64,000 nucleotides of DNA from Nocardia vermiculata NBRC 100427 (GTDB lineage: Bacteria; Actinomycetota; Actinomycetes; Mycobacteriales; Mycobacteriaceae). The stretch spans positions 1 through 64,000 of the forward strand of contig NZ_BDCA01000021.1 in the NCBI RefSeq assembly GCF_001613265.1. Direction: 5' to 3'. The translations under genes were made by a program, and so were the position numbers. This document shows positions 25,186 to 33,367 of this stretch, one piece after another. Under the pieces are notes generated by a model. It ran no database searches. It was not told where the DNA came from and saw nothing but the letters and a program-made list of their open reading frames with translations. The first letter of the stretch is position 1. The number at the start of each line of letters is the position of its first letter.

Positions 25186-25465
25186 TCGATTTCAGCCTTT
25201 CACTATCGGTTCGACGATGGATCGGCAGATATCTTTCAGCGGTCGGTAGCGAATCGAAATCGGATTTCTCGGGCGTAGCAGAACGCCGGCCGGCCACCTG
25301 GTCGGCGAGATATTACCAACGGGCGGCCGGAAAAACTCCGCGCTACTTCGTGTCGCACGACGCGAAATCCAGATTTCCGAACAATGGCGTGCCGGCGCCG
25401 ATGAAAAGCGCATCGTGCGAACGCGTGCGGCCGCCCGACGCAGCCCACGGATAACAATGGGATAC

Positions 25466-25481
25466 TCGAACGTCCGTTCGA
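25466..25481. promoter_or_regulatory. LexA-type SOS box
   Basis: TCGAAC-GTCC-GTTCGA is a perfect palindrome in its arms and matches the actinobacterial LexA pattern TCGAAC-N4-GTTCGA. It lies 33 bases before the lipoprotein ATG at 25514. The rest of the 25186-25513 gap shows no supportable gene. Confidence 0.6.
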
Positions 25482-25513
25482 CCACATGCGCGCGGGGTAT
25501 GGTTTACCTTTCA

Positions 25514-25861
25514 ATGGTGTCTGTCAGACGGCTGATCGCCGCCCCCTTGTTCTCCGCTGTGACCGTCGTGGGAGCAGCGGCCTGCACCGTGGAAGGTGCG
25601 GGCTCCACCACCGAATGCAAGGTCGAAGGGTGCACGATCACCTTCGACCGCGGTGTCGATGCCAAGGCGAGTGTCCTGGGTGTCGACGCCGAGCTGGTCT
25701 CCGTGCAGGGCAATATGGTCACCCTCTCGGTGGCCGGACAGCAGGTCACCGTGCCGGCCGGAGAATCCGGTTCCGCCGACGGTTCCACCGTCACCGTCCG
25801 CCAGGTCACTGCCGATCAGGTGGTCGTCGATATCGCCACCGGCATCGAGACCGGAGGCTGA
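25514..25861 (+). CDS. Small lipoprotein of unknown function behind a LexA box
   Basis: 115 residues: signal MVSVRRLIAAPLFSAVTVVG with a lipobox-like GAAAC, then a beta-rich domain with two Cys (TECKVEGC) and repeated Val/Thr segments (NMVTLSVAGQQVTVPAGESG). No family is recognised. An in-frame ATG at 25499 is an alternative start; neither has a strong ribosome binding site. It precedes lpqI on the same strand by 70 bases. The LexA-type palindrome upstream suggests induction by DNA damage, an inference from the site alone. Confidence 0.65.
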   Translation: MVSVRRLIAAPLFSAVTVVGAAACTVEGAGSTTECKVEGCTITFDRGVDAKASVLGVDAELVSVQGNMVTLSVAGQQVTVPAGESGSADGSTVTVRQVTADQVVVDIATGIETGG

Positions 25862-25930
25862 CCGTCCGGTCCCTCCGGAGCCTGATCACCGCGGATAGGT
25901 TCCGGCGCGGCGAACGACTACGGTCGACCC

Positions 25931-27094
25931 ATGCGCAACCTTGCCGGGATTGTTCTCGCAGTAACCGCGCTCGCGCTCGCGGGCTGCTCCGGTAGTACCG
26001 GCACCTCCGCTACGCCCGAGACCAGCGCCACCCCGGGAAGTACTACGCCGGAAGCCACGGCGACCACCGCCGGCAACAGTCAGGACTGTGCGGCGGGCTT
26101 CCTGGCACAGTTCACCACCAGGCAGAAGCTGGCGCAGCTGCTCACAGTCGGCGTGCAGGATGCCGCCGATGCGGAACAGGTGGTGCGCGACGAACAGGTC
26201 GGCGGCATCTTCATCGGCAGCTGGACGGATCTGTCCATGCTGTCGGGCGATGGACTCGAGCAGGTGAAGGCCGCGGCCCGCACCCCGCTGATGGTGACCA
26301 CCGACGAGGAGGGCGGCCGGGTTTCCCGGTTGAAGTCGATCATCGGCCCGGCGCCGTCGGCCCGGGTCGCCGCGCAGACCATGACGACCGACGAGTACTA
26401 CCAGGCGAGCCTGGCGCGCGGTGAAGCGATGAAGCAGCTCGGTATCACCGTCGATTTCGCGCCGGATGTCGATGTCAGCGCAGAACCCGACGACGAGGCG
26501 ATCGGCGACCGGTCCTACTCCGAGGATCCCGAGGTCGTCAGCCGTTACGCCGGCGCCTACATTCGCGCGATGCACGATGCCGGCCTCGGTGCGGTGATGA
26601 AGCATTTCCCCGGCCACGGTCATGGCTCGGGTGATTCACACACCGGGGCGGTGCGTACTCCCCCGCTGGACCAGATGCAGCAGGTGGATCTGGTGCCGTT
26701 CCGGGATCTGGTCGGCTCCGGTGCCGCCGTTATGGTGGGACATCTGGACGTTCCCGGTCTGACACAGCCGAATGTTCCGGCGAGTATCAGCCCGGAGGCG
26801 ATGGCGCTGTTGCGCCAGGGCACCGGCTACAACGCGGCTCCGTACGACGGTCCGATCTTCACCGACGATTTGAGTGGGATGGCGGCGATCACCGAGCGGC
26901 TGGGTATCGAGCAGGCCGTCGCCACGGCTCTCGAGGCCGGTGCCGACGACGCGCTCTGGATCAGCACCGACGCGGTGAGCTCGGTGCTCGATCACCTGGA
27001 GCAGGAGGTCCGCGACGGCCGGCTGAGTATGGAGCAGGTCGACGCGTCGGTGTTGCGTGTCGCCAAGTTCAAGGGGACCGAACTCCCCTGCTGA
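25931..27094 (+). CDS. lpqI: LpqI, lipoprotein beta-N-acetylhexosaminidase (GH3, NagZ-like)
   Basis: 387 residues. The lipoprotein signal ends in LALAGC (Cys about 19), followed by a Ser/Thr/Pro linker of about 35 residues. The GH3 domain has VTTDEEGGRVSR and the NagZ signature VMKHFPGHGHGSGDSHT, whose His supplies the acid/base in this subfamily, and the aspartate-nucleophile region FTDDLSGMAA. It matches LpqI of mycobacteria (Rv0237), which cleaves GlcNAc from muropeptides during peptidoglycan recycling. As in M. tuberculosis, it precedes the TetR gene related to Rv0238. Confidence 0.92.
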   Translation: MRNLAGIVLAVTALALAGCSGSTGTSATPETSATPGSTTPEATATTAGNSQDCAAGFLAQFTTRQKLAQLLTVGVQDAADAEQVVRDEQVGGIFIGSWTDLSMLSGDGLEQVKAAARTPLMVTTDEEGGRVSRLKSIIGPAPSARVAAQTMTTDEYYQASLARGEAMKQLGITVDFAPDVDVSAEPDDEAIGDRSYSEDPEVVSRYAGAYIRAMHDAGLGAVMKHFPGHGHGSGDSHTGAVRTPPLDQMQQVDLVPFRDLVGSGAAVMVGHLDVPGLTQPNVPASISPEAMALLRQGTGYNAAPYDGPIFTDDLSGMAAITERLGIEQAVATALEAGADDALWISTDAVSSVLDHLEQEVRDGRLSMEQVDASVLRVAKFKGTELPC

Positions 27095-27135
27095 TCGCGG
27101 CCACGGCGACGGTGTGGCAATTCGTTTCCCTGCGG

Positions 27136-27155
27136 AACTTACCTTCGAGTAAGAT
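27136..27155. promoter_or_regulatory. Operator at the TetR gene promoter
   Basis: AACTTAC-CTTC-GAGTAAG followed by AT. It shares both 7-base arms with the site at 31643-31662, and it overlaps TAAGAT, a plausible -10. It lies 31 bases before the TetR ATG. Confidence 0.7.
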
Positions 27156-27186
27156 AGGGGTTTCGACATGGGCTAGGAGTATGTGC

Positions 27187-27786
27187 ATGGCAGGCGGAAC
27201 GAAGCGGCTACCACGCGCGGTTCGTGAGCAGCAGATGCTGGACGCCGCGGTCGAGGTCTTCTCCCGTAAGGGATACCACGACACGTCGATGGACGCCATC
27301 GCAGCCGAAGCCAAGATCTCCAAGCCGATGCTGTACCTGTACTACGGCTCCAAGGACGAGCTGTTCCGAGCCTGCATCCAGCGGGAGAGCGTGCGCTTCA
27401 TCGATGCTGTCGCGGTGGCCGGTAATCCCAACCTGACCCCGCACGAGCAGCTGCGCGCCGGCCTCGAGGCATTCCTGTCCTACGTCGACACCAACCGGCT
27501 GTCCTGGTCGGTGCTGTACCGGCAGGCCATGGGCCAGCAGCCCTTCGCCTCCGAAATCGAGAACAGCCGGGAGCGGATCATCGAACTGACCGCGACGCTG
27601 CTCCAATCCAGCGCCAAATATGCCGAACCCGGAACCGATTTCGACATCGTGGCGGTGGCGGTGATCGGCGCCGGCGAGGCCATCGCCGATCGGATCGCCA
27701 GCGGGGAGGTCGATGTGCAGAGCGCGGTCGACCTGCTGGACAACCTGGCCTGGCGCGGTCTGTCTGGTAAAAAGAAGCTCGAATAG
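27187..27786 (+). CDS. TetR-family regulator (Rv0238-like), probable fatty-acid regulon repressor
   Basis: 199 residues starting MAGGTKRLPRAVREQQMLDA, closely resembling my recollection of M. tuberculosis Rv0238. The DNA-binding domain runs to about residue 60 (SMDAIAAEAKISKPMLYLYY). The ATG at 27187 is favoured over the ATG at 27181 because GGAG lies eight bases upstream. Its own promoter carries the AACTTAC-N4-GAGTAAG site, also found between fabG4 and fadA2 and in degenerate form at fadE5, so it is the best candidate to bind all three. An acyl-CoA effector is a guess. Confidence 0.88.
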   Translation: MAGGTKRLPRAVREQQMLDAAVEVFSRKGYHDTSMDAIAAEAKISKPMLYLYYGSKDELFRACIQRESVRFIDAVAVAGNPNLTPHEQLRAGLEAFLSYVDTNRLSWSVLYRQAMGQQPFASEIENSRERIIELTATLLQSSAKYAEPGTDFDIVAVAVIGAGEAIADRIASGEVDVQSAVDLLDNLAWRGLSGKKKLE

Positions 27787-27807
27787 TCGAGGTTCTCGGG
27801 GGGAAAA

Positions 27808-29055
27808 TTGTTCGGGCTTCTCACGCCGTGCACACATACCGCGGCGAAATACGGGCTGAACGAGGCGGATTGGCGCGCCCACATGTGCGGGCTGTGCCTG
27901 GGCCTGCGGGACGGTCATGGACAGCTCGCGCGCACCGCGACCAATACCGATGCCCTCGTGCTGAATGTCCTCACCGAGGTGCAGACCACCACCGCACCCG
28001 CCCGCACCACCGCAGCGCCGTGCGCGTTGCGCGGCATGCAGCGCGCCGCGGTGGCGCGGGCCGATTCTCCTGGGGTCCGCCTGGCCGCCACAGCGTCACT
28101 GCTACTGGGGGCAGCCAAGATTCGTGACCACATCGACGACGGTGACACCGGGCTGCTCGCTCGCCGGCCGATGGGACATATTTCGCAACGCTGGTACGCG
28201 GCCGCGCACGCGAGCGCCGCACGGATCGATCTGGATATCGAGCCGTTACTCGCCGCCCTGGGGCGACAGGCGTATATCGAAAGGGCAGTGTGGAATCGGG
28301 CTGTACCGCAACACACCGACCTGGCCGAGCTGACCGCACCGGCCCAACTGTGCGCCGCCGAATTGTTCGCGCACAGTTCGATCCTCGCGGGGCGGCCGGA
28401 GCGCGCGGCGGCGCTGCGCGAGGCCGGATGGCATTTCGGCCGGATCGCCCATCTGGCCGATGCGATCGAAGATCTCGACGAGGACCGCCGGCGCGGGCGT
28501 TTCAATCCGCTGCTCGCCACCGATACCAGCGCCGACACCGCGTACGAACTACTCCGCGAATCCGACCGCACCATCCGCCGCGCCCTGCACCAGGCCGAAC
28601 TCGCCCACGCACCGGCGGTCCGCTGGATATTCCTCGACCCGCTCCGCACGGTGCTGCGGAAATTCGGCCGGGCCACAGGCGCCGTGTGCACGACCGGAGC
28701 TCACAGTTGCCGATCCGGTCGCGCCGACGAACGAGCACAGCAAGCCCCGTTGCCCCCGCCGCCCGACCAGCTGCCGCACCCCGACGACCCGAACGCCCCC
28801 ACCGAGGAACCGCCGCAGCCCCCGCCACCCCGGCCACCGAGTTTCTGGGGTGGAATCGCCATCGTCTGCGGGGTGTACTGCACCGGCGCGGCGTGCTGCA
28901 CCAGCCATCAGCGGCCGTGCACGGGCGAGCAGCGCGAGCCGTGGTGCCGGCGCATGGATTGCGGCGACTGCTGTGACTGCTGCGATTGCAGCTGCGACTG
29001 CTGTAGCAACGATTGCTGCGGCTGCGACTGTTGCGGCTGCGATTGCAGCTGTTGA
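27808..29055 (+). CDS. DUF5685-family protein with a cysteine-rich C-terminal tail
   Basis: 415 residues. Residues 1-290 are a DUF5685-type helical domain: FGLLTPCTHTAAKYGLNEAD, MCGLCLGLRDGHGQ, and an Asp-rich DAIEDLDEDRRRGRFNPL that resembles metal-binding helices. A Pro-rich linker (PLPPPPDQLPHPDD) follows, then a small hydrophobic CGVYCTGAACC segment and a tail in which the last 31 residues contain 17 Cys alternating with Asp, Gly and Ser. The start is TTG at 27808 with GGGGGGA just upstream. The function of the family is unknown to me; the tail suggests metal chelation or redox chemistry. Confidence 0.82.
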   Translation: MFGLLTPCTHTAAKYGLNEADWRAHMCGLCLGLRDGHGQLARTATNTDALVLNVLTEVQTTTAPARTTAAPCALRGMQRAAVARADSPGVRLAATASLLLGAAKIRDHIDDGDTGLLARRPMGHISQRWYAAAHASAARIDLDIEPLLAALGRQAYIERAVWNRAVPQHTDLAELTAPAQLCAAELFAHSSILAGRPERAAALREAGWHFGRIAHLADAIEDLDEDRRRGRFNPLLATDTSADTAYELLRESDRTIRRALHQAELAHAPAVRWIFLDPLRTVLRKFGRATGAVCTTGAHSCRSGRADERAQQAPLPPPPDQLPHPDDPNAPTEEPPQPPPPRPPSFWGGIAIVCGVYCTGAACCTSHQRPCTGEQREPWCRRMDCGDCCDCCDCSCDCCSNDCCGCDCCGCDCSC

Positions 29056-29087
29056 CGGGGCAACGGCCGCACACCTTGCCGGCGAAC

Positions 29088-29123
29088 CGGCTTATCGAAT
29101 CCCCCATGCGATCCGATAAGCCG
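29088..29123. terminator. Hairpin after the DUF5685 gene
   Basis: Perfect 10-bp stem CGGCTTATCG (29088-29097) with CGATAAGCCG (29114-29123) and a 16-base loop, 33 bases after the stop codon. Confidence 0.6.
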
Positions 29124-29155
29124 CCGGGAAGCTGTGCGGCTGTTGTCCACGCCCG

Positions 29156-29194
29156 CTGCTCAGCGCAGCGTTGCGGTCTGACGAGGGTAGCCCC
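29156..29194. repeat. Direct repeat copy A (fragment of htdX 3' end)
   Basis: This 39-base stretch matches 29278-29316 except at about five positions; its first 23 bases (CTGCTCAGCGCAGCGTTGCG plus GTC) are identical. Copy B is the 3' end of htdX, so copy A is an out-of-gene remnant. Confidence 0.7.
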
Positions 29195-29233
29195 TGCGCA
29201 CAACCGGTTGACACCACCACAGCCACATCGTTA

Positions 29234-29255
29234 CCTGGCTCGGGGGCGAGCCAGG
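29234..29255. terminator. Hairpin before the htdX stop
   Basis: Perfect 8-bp stem CCTGGCTC / GAGCCAGG with a 6-base loop, 27 bases past the end of htdX. It is probably a terminator for the htdX transcript. Confidence 0.5.
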
Positions 29256-29277
29256 ACGACAATTCCGTGACGGTCGA

Positions 29278-29316
29278 CTGCTCAGCGCAGCGTTGCGGTC
29301 AGATGGGGGTAGCCCT
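29278..29316. repeat. Direct repeat copy B (htdX 3' end)
   Basis: Covers the last codons and stop of htdX; partner of copy A at 29156-29194, 122 bases away. Confidence 0.7.
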
Positions 29317-30151
29317 TCTTCGGATGTTTGATCGCCAGATCCCAGCCGTCCGCCACCTGATCGGCATATACGTTGATCGTCGACGGCAGCAGGATCGGCT
29401 TACCGAATTTCACCGCGTACGTGGTCTGCGCGGGCACCCGGCCCTCGATGACACCGAGGAGCGCGGCCGCCGACCACATGCCGTGCGCGATCGAGCGCGG
29501 GAAACCGAAGGCCTTGGCACTCAGTGCCGACATATGGATCGGGTTGCGGTCGCCGGAGGCCGCGGCATAGCGATGAATCATCGCCTGGTCGACCTTCAGG
29601 GTGCGCAGTGGCGGCGGGGGCACCTCGTCCGGCTTGGGAGCCGCCTTGGGCCCGCCCGACAGCGAGGTGCGCTGCTGATGCAGGAAGGTAGCGACCTGCC
29701 GCCAGACCAGTTCGCGGCCCACCCGGATCTCGCTGATCGCGTCGACCAGCAGTCCCTTGGGATGTTCGCGCAGGTTCTCCACGTGAACACGGATATCCAG
29801 CGGCTCGCTCATCGAAATGTTACGAGTGCGCTCGATCCGGTTCTCGGCATGGACCGCGCCGACGGCCGAGAACGGGAAGTCCCGGGCCACCAGCAGCTGC
29901 ATCACCAGCGGGAAGGTCAGCACGAACGGATAGGTCAGCGGTAGCGAATCCCCGAAGCGCAGACCGGTCGCGTGGCAGTACGCTGCCAGATGGTCGCCGT
30001 CGACCCGGAAACCGTTCAATTCCACTGCGCGGTCCGGTATCTCGGACTTGCGCGCCGAAACCAACGGCAGCGGTACGGCTCCCAGGGCAGCCTTCAGATA
30101 GAGGCTGCCCGTCTTGGGCGACTCCTGCAGGTCGTCGGTGCGAGTAGCCAC
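29282..30151 (-). CDS. htdX: HtdX, (R)-3-hydroxyacyl-thioester dehydratase (MaoC fold)
   Basis: 289 residues. Double hotdog-type layout with the hydratase-2 motif YAAASGDRNPIHMSALSAKA and FPRSIAHGMWSAA in the C-terminal half. The size and neighbours match M. tuberculosis HtdX (Rv0241c), which dehydrates (R)-3-hydroxyacyl thioesters. The GTG start lies one base after the fabG4 stop, so translation is coupled. In the pathway it acts after the FabG4 reduction step. Confidence 0.92.
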   Translation of the reverse strand: MATRTDDLQESPKTGSLYLKAALGAVPLPLVSARKSEIPDRAVELNGFRVDGDHLAAYCHATGLRFGDSLPLTYPFVLTFPLVMQLLVARDFPFSAVGAVHAENRIERTRNISMSEPLDIRVHVENLREHPKGLLVDAISEIRVGRELVWRQVATFLHQQRTSLSGGPKAAPKPDEVPPPPLRTLKVDQAMIHRYAAASGDRNPIHMSALSAKAFGFPRSIAHGMWSAAALLGVIEGRVPAQTTYAVKFGKPILLPSTINVYADQVADGWDLAIKHPKKGYPHLTATLR

Positions 30152-30152
30152 C

Positions 30153-31523
30153 TCAGGCTCCGATCATGGCCTGGCCGCAGACGCGAACGATGTTGCCGCT
30201 CACCGCATTCGACGCCGGGCTGGCGAAGTAGGCGATGGTCTCGGCGACGTCGACGGTCTGGCCGCCCTGCAGCAGCGAGCTGAGCAACCGGCCCGCCTCA
30301 CGGGTGCCGACCGGGATCGCGGCGGTCATCGCGGTTTCGATGAAGCCGGGTGCGACGGCGTTGATGGTGATGCCCTTCTCGGCCAGCTTCGGCGCCTCGG
30401 CGTTCACCATGCCGATGACACCGGCCTTGGACGCACCGTAGTTGGTCTGGCCGCGGTTACCGGCGATACCGGCGATGGAGGACACGTCGATCACGCGACC
30501 GCCCTCCTTCAGCGCACCCTTGGCCACCAGACCCTCGGTGATGCGATGCGGAGCGGCGAGGTTCACGTTGAGCACGGAATCCCAGCGACCGGCGTCCATA
30601 TTGGCGAGCAGCTTGTCGCGGGTGATGCCGGCGTTGTGCACGATGATGTCGATGCCGCCGAAACGCTCGCGGGCGAATTCGGCGATCTTGTCCGCGGCGT
30701 CGGGGGCGGTGACGTCGACCGCGAGCGCGGTGCCGCCGACCTTGTTGGCGGTCTGCGACAGCGCCTCACCCGCGGCGGGGATATCGGCGACGATCACCTT
30801 GGCACCGTCGCGGGCGAAGACCTCGGCGATCGTGGCGCCGATACCGCGCGCGGCACCGGTGACCACGGCGACCTTGCCGGCCAGCGGCTTCGCCCAGTCG
30901 ATCGAGGAATCGGCGTTGTCCTGCTTGCCGACGCGGAACACCTGGCCGTCGACGAACGCCGACTTGGCCGAGAGGACGAACCGCAGCGTGGACTCCACAC
31001 CGGTGGCGGCCGGGGCGGCCTCGGGGTGCAGGTAGACCAGGTTGGCGGTGGCACCGCGGAGCAGTTCCTTACCGACACTGCGGGTGAAGCCCTCCAGGGC
31101 GCGCTGCGCGATCTGCGCGTCGACGTCACCGGCCAGTTCCGGGGTGGTACCGACGACCACGACCCGGCCCGAACGCGCGATCGAGCGCATGGCCGGCTGG
31201 AAGAACTCGAACAGCTGGGACAGCTCCTCCACGGTGCGGAGGGAGGTGGCGTCGAAGACCAGGGCGCCGAGCTTGGTGCCTTGGCTCGGCGCGTCGGCGA
31301 AGGAGTAGTCCGACAGCAGGGTGCGCGCGGCGTCGGCTACGCGGCCCTTACCGCCCAGCAGCACCGGACCGGGCAGCGCCGGCTCACCCGGGACGTAGCG
31401 GCGCAGCTTCTCCGGCTGCGGCAGGCCCAATTTGCCGGCCAGGAAGGCGCCGGGGGCGGAGTTGACGAACGAACCGTAGAGGTTGGGAGCGCCTTTACTG
31501 GACGAGCTCTTGCTGGCTGCCAC
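30153..31523 (-). CDS. fabG4: FabG4, high-molecular-weight 3-oxoacyl-thioester reductase
   Basis: 456 residues, close to the 454 of M. tuberculosis FabG4 (Rv0242c). The N-terminal half (to about residue 210) is the flavodoxin-like domain of high-molecular-weight FabG. The C-terminal half is a short-chain dehydrogenase with cofactor motif VTGAARGIGATIAE, VSSIAG, and the catalytic YGASKAG. It reduces 3-oxoacyl thioesters with NADH. The start is the GTG at 31523; longer frames cross the operator region. It is first gene of fabG4-htdX and divergent from fadA2. Confidence 0.94.
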   Translation of the reverse strand: MAASKSSSSKGAPNLYGSFVNSAPGAFLAGKLGLPQPEKLRRYVPGEPALPGPVLLGGKGRVADAARTLLSDYSFADAPSQGTKLGALVFDATSLRTVEELSQLFEFFQPAMRSIARSGRVVVVGTTPELAGDVDAQIAQRALEGFTRSVGKELLRGATANLVYLHPEAAPAATGVESTLRFVLSAKSAFVDGQVFRVGKQDNADSSIDWAKPLAGKVAVVTGAARGIGATIAEVFARDGAKVIVADIPAAGEALSQTANKVGGTALAVDVTAPDAADKIAEFARERFGGIDIIVHNAGITRDKLLANMDAGRWDSVLNVNLAAPHRITEGLVAKGALKEGGRVIDVSSIAGIAGNRGQTNYGASKAGVIGMVNAEAPKLAEKGITINAVAPGFIETAMTAAIPVGTREAGRLLSSLLQGGQTVDVAETIAYFASPASNAVSGNIVRVCGQAMIGA

Positions 31524-31642
31524 TGTTCCTACCTTCTCCTTCTGTCGAATGTGGACGACCGGGATGTGGACGTCTGCCGAATGCCGTTCCCCAGTGCCCC
31601 GCGCGTTGTAGCCCACATCTGCGGGGTACGGTGTCGACAATT

Positions 31643-31662
31643 AACTTACTCCAGAGTAAGTT
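31643..31662. promoter_or_regulatory. Operator between fabG4 and fadA2
   Basis: A 20-base near-perfect palindrome: AACTTACTC, two bases, GAGTAAGTT. It sits in the 278-base divergent intergenic region, 120 bases before fabG4 and 140 before fadA2, and is the most symmetrical of three related sites. Confidence 0.8.
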
Positions 31663-31801
31663 TAATGTAAACCGATGGAACCGCCAGTTGCGCAGTCGGC
31701 AGTTACGCAGTCGGCTGGGGGTACCGACACATCCACCATCCCCGCATCGCGTGATTCCCGGCCACCGACCAGACAAACCCGACGAGACAGTGGAGACTCG
31801 A

Positions 31802-33151
31802 GTGACTACCAAAGCCCGTTCGGCGAAGACCGCATCATCGAGCAGCAGGTCGAGCAAGCAGGCCCGGCCCGTCGCCGTCCTCGGCGGTAACCGGATTCCG
31901 TTCGCCCGTTCCGACGGCCGTTACGCCCACGCGTCCAATCAGGACATGTTCACCGCCGCCCTCAACGGCCTGGTCAGCCGCTTCGGCCTGCAGGGCGAAC
32001 GGCTGGGCATGGTGGTCGGCGGTGCGGTCCTCAAGCGGGTCGGCGAGCACGGCATGATCCGCGAGAGCGTGCTGGGCAGTGAACTGTCCGCCTACACTCC
32101 CGCCCACGACCTGCAATTGGCCTGCGGCACCGGCCTGCAGTCGATCGTCACGGTCGGCGACGGTATCGCGCTGGGCCGCATCGACGCGGGTATCGGCGGC
32201 GGCACCGACACCACCTCCGACGCCCCGATCGGGGTGAGCGAATCCATGCGCGAGTGGATGCTCGACGCCAACCGCGCGCGCAACAACAAGGACTACGCCA
32301 AGCTCGTGGGCCGGCTGCGCCCGAGCATGGTCGGCATCGAGATCCCGCGCAACGCCGAACCCCGCACCGGCCTGTCGATGGGTGACCACGCCGCCATCAC
32401 CGCCAAGGAATTCGGCGTGGCCCGCGAGGCACAGGACGAGCTGGCCTATCTCTCGCACAAGAATATGGCCGCCGCCTACGACCGCGGTTTCTTCGACGAT
32501 CTGGTCACCCCGTTCCTCGGCCTGACCCGCGACGACAACCTGCGTCCCAACTCCTCGCTGGAGAAGCTGGCCACCCTGAAGCCGGTCTTCGGTGCCAAGC
32601 TGCCCGGTGGGGAGAAGGATCCGGCCGCCACGATGACCGCCGGTAACTCCACCCCGCTCACCGACGGCGCCTCGGCGGTGCTGCTGGGTAGTGAGGAGTG
32701 GGCCGCCGAGCGCAACCTGAAGCCGCTGGCCTACCTGGTCGACAGCGAGGTTGCCGCGGTCGACTACGTGTGGGGCCCGGACGGTCTGCTGATGGCGCCG
32801 ACCTACGCGGTGCCGCGGCTGCTGGCCCGCAACGGCCTGACCCTGCAGGATTTCGACTACTACGAGATCCACGAGGCCTTCGCCTCGGTCGTGCTGGCCA
32901 CCCTGCAGGCGTGGGAGTCCGATCAGTACTGCAAGGAGCGTCTCGGCCTCGACGGTGCGCTGGGCTCGATCGACCGCTCCAAGCTCAACGTCAACGGATC
33001 CTCACTGGCGGCCGGACACCCGTTCGCCGCGACCGGCGGCCGGATCATCGCGCAGACCGCGAAGCAACTGGCGGAGAAGGGGTCCGGTCGTGCGCTGATC
33101 TCGATCTGTGCCGCCGGCGGTCAAGGGGTAGTGGCGATCCTGGAACGCTGA
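31802..33151 (+). CDS. fadA2: FadA2, acetyl-CoA acyltransferase (thiolase)
   Basis: 449 residues after a Lys/Ser-rich leader (KARSAKTASSSSRSSKQARP). It has the thiolase catalytic Cys in LQLACGTGLQ (about residue 107), the Asn/His region YEIHEAFASVV, and the C-terminal AGHPFAATGGR and SICAAGGQG with the second Cys. It matches M. tuberculosis FadA2 (Rv0243), divergent from fabG4 as there. It would cleave 3-oxoacyl-CoA or condense acyl-CoAs. The GTG at 31802 has GGAG upstream; longer frames run back through the operator. Confidence 0.93.
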   Translation: MTTKARSAKTASSSSRSSKQARPVAVLGGNRIPFARSDGRYAHASNQDMFTAALNGLVSRFGLQGERLGMVVGGAVLKRVGEHGMIRESVLGSELSAYTPAHDLQLACGTGLQSIVTVGDGIALGRIDAGIGGGTDTTSDAPIGVSESMREWMLDANRARNNKDYAKLVGRLRPSMVGIEIPRNAEPRTGLSMGDHAAITAKEFGVAREAQDELAYLSHKNMAAAYDRGFFDDLVTPFLGLTRDDNLRPNSSLEKLATLKPVFGAKLPGGEKDPAATMTAGNSTPLTDGASAVLLGSEEWAAERNLKPLAYLVDSEVAAVDYVWGPDGLLMAPTYAVPRLLARNGLTLQDFDYYEIHEAFASVVLATLQAWESDQYCKERLGLDGALGSIDRSKLNVNGSSLAAGHPFAATGGRIIAQTAKQLAEKGSGRALISICAAGGQGVVAILER

Positions 33152-33182
33152 ATGCTGTAAACGCTTCGGCGAGAACATGTGC

Positions 33183-33214
33183 CGGCGCCGGTTCACTGCG
33201 GTGAACCGGCGCCG
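33183..33214 (+). terminator. Terminator of fadA2
   Basis: Perfect 14-bp stem CGGCGCCGGTTCAC / GTGAACCGGCGCCG with a TGCG loop, 32 bases after the stop. Confidence 0.88.
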
Positions 33215-33367
33215 TCGGCATCCCGGTGCGGCCCCGGCATGCCCGACCGTGGTTACCGGGCGGGTTCGAAACGGTGAATCCGGCGCGACTTACCGCATCT
33301 GCGCAGTTCGCGCGGGTAGCCTCTGGGCATAGGTGCCCGACGGCAGGTGTGAGTCCGGGAGGTCGTC

